Of a stretch of DNA of 64,000 nt, positions 54,173 through 64,000 are shown one piece after another; the first letter of the stretch is position 1, and the number at the start of each line of letters is the position of its first letter. The DNA comes from Arthrobacter sp. OAP107 (lineage in GTDB: Bacteria; Actinomycetota; Actinomycetes; Actinomycetales; Micrococcaceae), in contig NZ_JBEPOK010000001.1 of the NCBI RefSeq assembly GCF_040546765.1, forward strand, positions 62,001 through 126,000, read 5' to 3'. The notes under the pieces were generated by a model. That model did no database searches. It saw only the letters and a list, made by a program, of their open reading frames with translations, and was not told the origin of the DNA. The position numbers were made by a program, and so were the translations under genes.

Positions 54173-56185
54173 TCAGCGTAATTCGCCGCCGATTCCGGCG
54201 GATTGCAGGCGCCAGAGCCGCAGGGCCACGTGGATGTCCAGGGACCGGCCGCCCCGGCGCCAGCTGGCGCCGAGGACTGTATCGATGCGCTCCAGTCGCT
54301 GGCGGAGTGTGTTGGGGTGAACGTGCAGGGCCTCCGCCGCTGCCGTGCCGGACGCGTCGTTCTCCAGGAAGGTCCAGGCGGTCAGGACCAGCTGCGTTCC
54401 CCGGCGGCTGTCGTAGTCCAGCAGGGGTCCGAGCTGGGCGGCCAGCAGTTGGGTGGCGAAGGGCCTGTCCATGGCGCCCAGCAGCATCCCGGCCGTGCCG
54501 AGGGCAGCCCGGTCGGCGGCCTCGCCGTTCCGGGACAGCGCCTGCAGCGCGCGCAGCACGGCATCGGCCTCGGCGTGGGCCCCTGTCAGCCGGGAAAATC
54601 CTGTCACCGCCTGTGAGGATCCAACGCTGGCTTGGATGCGCTGGTGCTTCAGGGCATCGACGATCGACTGCCCGTTGTCTGCGCCCGGGTCCGCACCCGC
54701 AGGGCCGCCGCGTGGGGCGGGTGGCTCGATGACGCACAGATGCGATTCGTGGAGGGCGGTGATCCCGGGACGGTCCTGTGCAAGCCGTTTCAATACTGCA
54801 AGGGCCCTTTGCCGCTGGTCCTCCCGCACGCCCACCACCCGGACCACCAGCGGGGTGTTGTCTGCGAGGCCGAATCTCCCGGCCCGCCGTTTCAGCGCTT
54901 CCGTATCCTCAGACCGCGGATTCAGGAGTTCGTCTATGAGTTCGAGCTGCAGCCGGTACTGCGCGTCCTGGAAGGTCCTTTCAAAGAGCAACGCCGCACT
55001 GAGGACCAGGGCGCTTCGCTCGAGCACTGCAAGCCGGTCCTGGCTGATGTGGCCGGCAACGATCAGCGAGGCCAGGTGCTGGTCCCCGGCGACCGCGGAC
55101 ATCACGGTGTACTGCCGGCCTTTGACGGTGAAAGGCATGGGCAGCGTCCTGGCGGCGGAGAGCTCCGCGGCGCTTAAGGCGGCGGGATGGCCGAAGTCGG
55201 GATTGGCGCCGAGCCCTGCCAGGGTTTCGCCCATGGGCGACACCACGAACACCTCGCTGTCCATCGACTCGGCCAAAAGCAGCATGAGGTTGGGCAGGCT
55301 GTTGGCGGACGCCAGAGTCTCCATCAGCCGTTGATCGAGGGAGGAGAGCTCCTCCAGCGCCTTCACATGGGCAAGATTTTGCCGCTGGGCCTGGTCCAGC
55401 CGGGCCAGGGCATCGGCCATTTCGGTGAAGTGACGGGCGTTCTCGAGCGCGACGGCGGCGTGGGTGCCGATGGATTCCATGAGTGCGACGTCGTCGCTGC
55501 TGAAGTTGTGTGCGTGCCGGTCCGCAACAAGGAGCGCGCCGATCACCTTGCCCTCGGCCCGCAAGGGGACTCCCATTATGGCCTTGACACCTTCTGCCGC
55601 GACCGCCGCGTCACTCGGCCCAAGGTGCGTCTTGGTCTTGTCACTCAGGTAGTCCGCGGATTGCGAGGGGGCTTCACCGGTGGCCACCGCACCGAGGACC
55701 CCCTCACCCAGGGGCATCCGGATGTTCCGGAACAGTGCCGTGGCGGCACCGTCAGTCACCCGGATGTACGATTCTCCGGAGTCGTAGTCGTTCAGGCTCA
55801 GATAGGCGATGTCGCTGCCGATGAGCGAACGGGTTCTGCGGACGATAGCCTTCAGGACGGCTTCAACATCCCGAATGCCGGTGAGGTCCGTGGCGGTGTC
55901 GTACAGGACGCGGAGCAGACCCTCCCGCCGGCTGGCCTCCCGGAGCCTGGCGTTGAGGCTGCGGGCGGCTGCTGCCGTCGGCGGATCGAGCCGGCTCTCC
56001 TCCTGCATGGCTGCAAGGTGTGTTTCCAGGGCCTCGGCAGAAATCCCTTCCCCCAGAAGTGCCAAAAGCCGTCCCAGCGTCATTCCCTCGGAAGGGGGAG
56101 CGGCGCCGGAACGGACGGGCGGACTGTCTTGGGCACCCATAGAGCCAATGGTAGTGTCTGCCCGGCGCGATCGGAGTTCCCGCAT
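54173..56185 (-). CDS. GAF-domain PucR/CdaR-type transcriptional regulator
   Basis: A 670-residue regulator. A GAF domain lies at about residues 95-245 (SLIGSDIAYLSLNDYDSGESYIRV), a coiled-coil and middle domain follow, and a CdaR/PucR C-terminal HTH (about 610-665) contains TAAEALHVHPNTLRQRLERIDTVLG. It should sense a small molecule and activate the catabolic genes behind it. ATG 56185 has GGAAG upstream; ATG 56140 is an alternative. The alcohol-dehydrogenase gene starts 150 bp after its stop. Confidence 0.88.
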   Translation of the reverse strand: MRELRSRRADTTIGSMGAQDSPPVRSGAAPPSEGMTLGRLLALLGEGISAEALETHLAAMQEESRLDPPTAAAARSLNARLREASRREGLLRVLYDTATDLTGIRDVEAVLKAIVRRTRSLIGSDIAYLSLNDYDSGESYIRVTDGAATALFRNIRMPLGEGVLGAVATGEAPSQSADYLSDKTKTHLGPSDAAVAAEGVKAIMGVPLRAEGKVIGALLVADRHAHNFSSDDVALMESIGTHAAVALENARHFTEMADALARLDQAQRQNLAHVKALEELSSLDQRLMETLASANSLPNLMLLLAESMDSEVFVVSPMGETLAGLGANPDFGHPAALSAAELSAARTLPMPFTVKGRQYTVMSAVAGDQHLASLIVAGHISQDRLAVLERSALVLSAALLFERTFQDAQYRLQLELIDELLNPRSEDTEALKRRAGRFGLADNTPLVVRVVGVREDQRQRALAVLKRLAQDRPGITALHESHLCVIEPPAPRGGPAGADPGADNGQSIVDALKHQRIQASVGSSQAVTGFSRLTGAHAEADAVLRALQALSRNGEAADRAALGTAGMLLGAMDRPFATQLLAAQLGPLLDYDSRRGTQLVLTAWTFLENDASGTAAAEALHVHPNTLRQRLERIDTVLGASWRRGGRSLDIHVALRLWRLQSAGIGGELR

Positions 56186-56783
56186 GGTTGCTTCCGGCCG
56201 GGGTGCGTACAGCAGCGGGAGCCCGGGTAGTGCGGGCGGGAAAGACGCGTAGTCGGCCCCCGTGACTTACCGGTGCCCCGCGCCGTTGAATGGTCCGACA
56301 CAGCGACAGCGACAGCGACGGAGGAGGCGGCGTGGAAGGGTGCAGGCCATGAGTTCAGGACTGGCGTCAGCGATGCAGTTCGCCGGGTCCCTGCCCGGGT
56401 CCATTTTGCTCCTGCTGGGGCAGGCCCTGGTGGTGGTGTGCGCCTGTTCCGACATGCTCCGCCTGCTGTCAGTGCCACGCTCCCACCGGCGGTACCTGGC
56501 CAACACTGTCTTCCGCACATTGGCCGTCCCGGCGATCCTGGCCACGGCCGTCAGGGCGCTGCTCGATGCTGCCGCCGGCGTGTGGCCGAACGTCACGGCC
56601 GGGATGTTCGTGCTGGTGGTCCTGGTCTACCGGTGGCGCACCGACACCGACGAGGACAGCTGGTGGAAGGGCAAGGGCAAGGCCCTGGGGCGCTGGTTCA
56701 GCAGGCGGGCCGCCTTCGGGCTCCGGCCCGCTGGGGTCGCCGCGATGCAGGACGGGGTCCCGCCCGGTAGCCTGCTGCTAGCG

Positions 56784-60212
<3,429 letters not shown>

Positions 60213-60457
60213 GGGTGCGCGCTACTTTCGGCAGGTCGAAAATCTGCAGGTTATCTGATCCATCTTAGTCGGGCGGGAGGGGCCCTCAAATTTGCCGCCG
60301 CCCGCCGTCGGGCTCTTCTGTTTGTCCTGTTTGTGCCTCAACGGGGTATGGGCAAACTTCGCCTGACGTTCACTTCGCCCTAAACCTGCTGGCTGCAGAC
60401 CGCGCGTACGTTGGGAGAGTCCTCAGCATCACCGGCTTTCTGCAGTAAGGATTTCCC

Positions 60458-61336
60458 ATGACTTCCAGCGAATACCCCGTTGTCCTGACCGTCGAAGGCG
60501 CCGCAGGCGGCGATAGCGGCAGCGATGCAGAGACAGTTGATTCCAACGTCGCCGTGGTGAACATCATGTACCAGGAGCTGCTCGGTTCGGGGGAGATCGC
60601 GCCCAATGCCCTGCGCAGCTACTTCGTGGACTTCTACCTCACGCAGTCCCTGGGCGGCGGCTTTGCACAGTATGTCTTTACCGCCCCGGACCGCGAGGAG
60701 CTTGACGCCTATATCCGCGAGGGCCTGGAAGGCATGGGCGCCGCCAGGCATGTTGACCTCTTCGACCGCACCGCGGAGGCATTCGACGCCCTGTCCGAGG
60801 AGGAGACGGACATCTACCTGGACGGCGAGCCCGACGCCGAGGACGGCGGGCTCCCCGAACGCGTGCAGGCCATGGAGGACCTCGACGCCGAATTCGAATC
60901 ACTCCTCGGGACGGAGGACATCGTGGCCCTCAACGCGGCTTGGCTGCGTGGCCAGGAAGGCCTGCTGGTCCTGAACGACGACGAGCTCACCGCCCACATC
61001 GCCAAGCGCGTGGCGGCACTGCCGGACCTTGAAGAGCGGCGCGCCGAGGCCGCGGAAGAGGCACTGGAGAACGCCCCGGAATTCGAGGTCATCATCCGCG
61101 AACTGTGCGACATCACCGGCTACGAGCTGCAGAAAATCACCATGGGTGACCCGAACTACAACCACAACGGCGAGACGGCGCTCGCGTGGCACTTCAGCAC
61201 CGACCACGGCGACTTCCTCATGATCGAGGACGACGACGAGGCTTTCATGCTCAACCCGGAGACCAAGGAAATCGTGGCCGCCGTCGAGTTCGGAGACCTG
61301 GACGGAGACCTGGACGAGGACCTCGTAGAGGCGTAG
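60458..61336 (+). CDS. Acidic DMP19-like (DUF4375) protein
   Basis: A 292-residue, strongly acidic protein. Residues about 45-110 resemble the DMP19/DUF4375 fold (LRSYFVDFYLTQSLGGGFAQYVF). DMP19 of Neisseria is a DNA-mimic protein that binds a repressor. The C-terminal half (about 200-292) is very acidic and may be a separate domain. AAGGA lies ahead of ATG 60458. Divergence from the SNF2 helicase suggests a functional link, for example as a DNA mimic acting on it; this is inference. Confidence 0.65.
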   Translation: MTSSEYPVVLTVEGAAGGDSGSDAETVDSNVAVVNIMYQELLGSGEIAPNALRSYFVDFYLTQSLGGGFAQYVFTAPDREELDAYIREGLEGMGAARHVDLFDRTAEAFDALSEEETDIYLDGEPDAEDGGLPERVQAMEDLDAEFESLLGTEDIVALNAAWLRGQEGLLVLNDDELTAHIAKRVAALPDLEERRAEAAEEALENAPEFEVIIRELCDITGYELQKITMGDPNYNHNGETALAWHFSTDHGDFLMIEDDDEAFMLNPETKEIVAAVEFGDLDGDLDEDLVEA

Positions 61337-61547
61337 CACTGCGCGGGCCGGCCGGCGTTTTCCGGCGAGGGCCGGCTCACCCGTGCGCCGGCCCTGTTGA
61401 GGGGTGGCACAGGTTCTGTTTAAAGGTTTCCGCAGGGTGGCGTCCACATACTGGCATCCTCTTCAGATCATGGACCTGAAGAGGATCACCCTTGCTGGGT
61501 CTCAGCCGGGTGAAGTCTGGGGCCTTTGAGCTGGCACGGTCGGACCC

Positions 61548-62151
61548 GTGGTTACTGCCAAGGCGCCGGGCATCAACTCGCTGATGGTCAGCGAACGTCA
61601 CGGCAACCTTCAACGAACCGATCGCAGGACTGGGAACGGCATCCTTCACCCTGAAGAACTCGGCAGGAGCGCTCATCGCCTCTCCGGTGACGTGGAACGC
61701 CACCACGCGGGTTGCCACGCTGAACCCGAACGTCACGCTGGCGGCTGACCGGAAGCACACCGCAACGCTGACTGCCGGCATCACGGACATCGCCGGCAAC
61801 CCGATCGCCGCCAACTCCTGGGCGTTCACCACGGGACCCCGGCCGATCGTGACCGCGAAGTCCCCGGCCACGAACGCCACCGCCGTCAGCCGCACCGCCA
61901 ACGTCACGGCGACCATCAGTGAGAACGTGAGTGGCGTAGCCAACGGAACGTTTGCCCTCCGGAACGCCGCCACCGACGCCCTGGTGAGCTATGCCGTCAG
62001 CTACAACGCCACCAGCCACGTGGCAACGCTGAACCCGAACGTGACCCTGGCGGCCAACACGAAGTACACGGCAACCATTTCCACCAGCATCAAGGATGCC
62101 GGCGGGAACCCGCTCAGCGGCCTCTCCTGGAGCTTCACCACAGGACGGTAA
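61548..62151 (+). pseudogene. Remnant of an Ig-like (Big_5) repeat surface protein
   Basis: Two bacterial Ig-like domains of the Big_5 type are encoded, each ending in a WAFTTG or WSFTTG motif. The second domain (about 61849-62151) is complete and ends the gene. The first is out of frame upstream: at 61590-61594 about eight bases are missing compared with the second domain, and a TGA at 61582 closes the frame upstream. The N-terminus, signal peptide and any enzymatic part are absent. It is a decayed 3' fragment of a larger extracellular protein. Confidence 0.75.
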
Positions 62152-62171
62152 CCGAGCAGCTTCACAGAACC

Positions 62172-62211
62172 TCCGGCCCGGCGCCGCCCGAAAGGGCAGC
62201 GCCGGGCCGGA
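62172..62211 (+). terminator. Hairpin after the Ig-like remnant
   Basis: TCCGGCCCGGCGC (62172-62184) pairs perfectly with 62199-62211 around a loop that can extend with CCC-GAAA-GGG. No T tract follows. Confidence 0.6.
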
Positions 62212-62310
62212 CCCATGTCTGTTGGCTGAGCTCGTGTCTGGTGGCTGAGCCTCCGCCCGTAGGTTCTCTGGCCGAGCCTGCAAGGTTAGGGAGCGGGTGG
62301 GAAGTGACGA

Positions 62311-62365
62311 TTGACACATGCAAAACGTTTTGTGTATTCTCATTCCACCCAACCAAAACGTTTTG
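62311..62365 (+). promoter_or_regulatory. LacI-type operators and promoter
   Basis: CAAAACGTTTTG occurs at 62321-62332 and 62354-62365, centres 33 bp apart (about three helical turns). The first lies in the spacer of a promoter TTGACA (62311-62316), N18, TATTCT (62335-62340). The second lies between start and gene. This suggests autorepression. Confidence 0.85.
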
Positions 62366-62377
62366 CAAAGGAAGTCG

Positions 62378-63400
62378 ATGACGACGAGAGTAGGGATACG
62401 TGAAGTGGCCAAGGCCGCGGGAGTCTCTGTGACCACCGTTTCCCACGCCCTCAACGACGCCACCAGCTCCCGGGTCAAGGCGGAAACCCAGCAGCACGTC
62501 CGGGACGTGGCCAGGAACCTTGGCTACGCCCCCAACAGGCTCGCCAGCGGGCTGCGCAACCAGCGCTCCCAGATCCTGGGCCTGGTCAGCGACGAGATCA
62601 CCACCACGCCGTTCGCCGGGGCCATGATCCGCGGGGCGCAGGACGCGGCCTATGAACGCGGCTACGTAGTCATGGTGGTGAACTCCGGCCTGGACAGCGA
62701 GCTCGAACACCGCGAAATCACGATGCTTCAGCAGCACCAGGTGGACGGCGTGGTGTATGCCCGGCTGTACCACCAGGGGGTCGAGCTGCCGCCTGCACTC
62801 TCGGGGATTCCCACTGTCCTACTGGACGCCGTCACTGGTGACCCAGCGGTCTCCTCCATCGTCCCGGACGAGGTCGACGCCGCCGAAACCGCCGTCGAAG
62901 CCCTCGTCGCGGCCGGACACACGCGGATCGGAATGATCAACAACGTGGACGACATTCCCGCCAGCCACGGCCGGCTGGAAGGATTCCACAACGCCCTGGG
63001 CCGCCACGGCATCGAGCACGATCCGCGGCACCTCGTCATCACCGTTCCGGAGACCTCCGGCGGCCGTGAGGCCGCCCTGGGTCTCCTCAGCCAGCCGGAC
63101 AGGCCCACAGCGCTGTTCTGCTTCAGCGACAGGGTGGCCATGGGCGTATACCAAGCGGCCGCAGCGCTGGGCCTGAGCGTCCCGGATGATGTCTCGATCG
63201 TGGGCATCGACAACCTGGAGCTCATCGCCGGCTCGCTGTGGCCGGGGCTGACCACCGTGGCCCTGCCGCATTACGACATGGGGCGATGGGCGGTCAACCG
63301 GGTTCTTGACGACATCGAGAACCCGGGGGCGCCGCCGGAACAGGTGCGGCTGGCCTGTCCCCTGATCGAACGGGGATCCGTAGGGCCGCCCAGGACCTGA
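62378..63400 (+). CDS. LacI family transcriptional regulator
   Basis: A 340-residue regulator. The HTH with hinge starts IREVAKAAGVSVTTVSHALN, and the periplasmic-binding-like domain continues with LGLVSDEITTTPFAG, YAPNRLAS at the hinge and IDNLELIAGSLWPGLTTV. ATG 62378 has AAAGGAAG upstream. It probably senses a sugar and controls itself and the following ABC transporter genes through the two CAAAACGTTTTG sites. Confidence 0.94.
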   Translation: MTTRVGIREVAKAAGVSVTTVSHALNDATSSRVKAETQQHVRDVARNLGYAPNRLASGLRNQRSQILGLVSDEITTTPFAGAMIRGAQDAAYERGYVVMVVNSGLDSELEHREITMLQQHQVDGVVYARLYHQGVELPPALSGIPTVLLDAVTGDPAVSSIVPDEVDAAETAVEALVAAGHTRIGMINNVDDIPASHGRLEGFHNALGRHGIEHDPRHLVITVPETSGGREAALGLLSQPDRPTALFCFSDRVAMGVYQAAAALGLSVPDDVSIVGIDNLELIAGSLWPGLTTVALPHYDMGRWAVNRVLDDIENPGAPPEQVRLACPLIERGSVGPPRT

Positions 63401-63549
63401 CGGGATTCAAACAACCACGAGCAATAGAACCAGTTCGTCCCAAACCCCGGGTCCGCCTGAAAAGGGACGCAGCCGTTGCAGCGGCCGCGCCCCTTCCGGA
63501 CCCTGGACCAATCATCCACGCGCAAAATCAGCAGAAAGACTGGACCTTC

Positions 63550-64000
63550 ATGAACAAGCGATTCACACGGATCCTGGCCACCAGCATAGCCGCGGCGGCA
63601 CTCATGGGCAGCCTCGCTGCCTGCGGCAAGGGCAGCGCGTCCGCCACGTCCCAGGACGGCAACGAGATCACCATGTGGACCCACAACGCGGGCAACCCTG
63701 ACGAGCTCGCTGCCATCAAAGCCATCGTCGACAAGTACAACAAGAGCGGCGCCGCCAAGGCTCAGATCAAGGTACAGGCCTTTCCGCAGGAGTCCTACAA
63801 CGACTCAGTGGTCTCGGCGGCCGCTGCCGGGAAGCTGCCCTGCATCGTGGACATCGATGGTCCCAACGTGCCGAACTGGGCGTGGGCCAAATACCTGACG
63901 CCGCTGAAGCTTTCGGCCGACCTGTCCAGGAACCTCCCCAGCACGGTCGCCAAGTGGGAAGGCGAGACGTACGCGGTGGGCTACTACGACGTCGCCCTTG
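63550..64000 (+). CDS. ABC sugar-binding lipoprotein (partial, runs off right edge)
   Basis: The first 150 residues of an extracellular solute-binding protein (family 1). The signal peptide ends in a lipobox LAAC with C25, and the mature part begins EITMWTHNAGNPDELAAIKAIVDKYN, followed by FPQESYNDSVVSAAAAGKLPCIVDIDGPNV, the usual sugar-binding pattern. It feeds an ABC importer, presumably encoded beyond the window, and is probably regulated by the LacI protein upstream. The ribosome-binding site before ATG 63550 is weak. Confidence 0.9.
   Translation, partial: MNKRFTRILATSIAAAALMGSLAACGKGSASATSQDGNEITMWTHNAGNPDELAAIKAIVDKYNKSGAAKAQIKVQAFPQESYNDSVVSAAAAGKLPCIVDIDGPNVPNWAWAKYLTPLKLSADLSRNLPSTVAKWEGETYAVGYYDVAL

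Noticed and set aside
61548..61748. A 66-codon frame as a separate gene
   Set aside because: It is the shifted first part of the Ig-like remnant.

Overview
The window looks like chromosomal DNA of a high-GC actinobacterium in the Micrococcaceae (Arthrobacter / Pseudarthrobacter group). The grounds are high-GC codon use, GTG and TTG starts, a dnaK-grpE-dnaJ-hspR operon with HspR-type (HAIR) operators, a DUF222-HNH protein, an ECF42-type sigma factor with its DGPF partner, and a SWIM-SNF2 helicase. Genus is an inference from gene content. No rRNA, tRNA, CRISPR array, insertion sequence or phage was recognised.

Layout. 1-10.1 kb (mostly minus): a truncated degenerate EAL protein, an FAD/Rieske oxidoreductase, PABA-branch genes (pabC, and a P-loop-PabB fusion coupled to a low-molecular-weight phosphatase) around a plus-strand cardiolipin synthase, then a LysE exporter, a methyltransferase and a MarR regulator. 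10.2-14.9 kb: an MMPL exporter divergent from marR, an NAD(P)-binding protein divergent from a TetR regulator with clear palindromic operators, and a small acidic repeat protein. 15.0-19.2 kb: the heat-shock operon. 19.4-23.9 kb: a rifampicin-phosphotransferase-like dikinase and a DUF222-HNH protein with internal tandem repeats. 24-31.2 kb: a D-2-hydroxyacid dehydrogenase, a tctCBA-usp operon and a divergent citrate-type two-component system, with a Crp-type palindrome between them. 31.2-36.6 kb: adk behind a GH18-like lipoprotein, a frameshifted isochorismatase-like gene, an ECF42 sigma factor with DGPF protein, and a DUF2231-Rieske protein. 36.7-40.6 kb: BenE transporter, pheA, cupin, a solitary sigma region-4 protein and a FadR-type regulator.

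40.6-47.0 kb is the most coherent catabolic unit: divergent GntR regulator, MFS acid-sugar transporter, DAK-type kinase, RpiB-like isomerase, TIM-like isomerase, xylose-isomerase-like decarboxylase and a 6PGDH-fold oxidoisomerase. This gene set matches the described D-apionate route (ApnO, OiaC, LerK, LerI, DerI), which ends in D-erythrose 4-phosphate. 47.4-56.2 kb: a SulP transporter-carbonic anhydrase fusion, then MHS transporter, aldehyde dehydrogenase, iron alcohol dehydrogenase and a GAF/PucR-type regulator, probably an alcohol-to-acid catabolic cluster. 56.3-64 kb: a small membrane protein, the SWIM-SNF2 helicase divergent from an acidic DMP19-like protein, a decayed Ig-like surface-protein gene, and a LacI regulator with two palindromic operators ahead of a sugar-ABC binding protein cut by the window end.

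Functions are read from motifs, gene order and family knowledge; no database search was possible.
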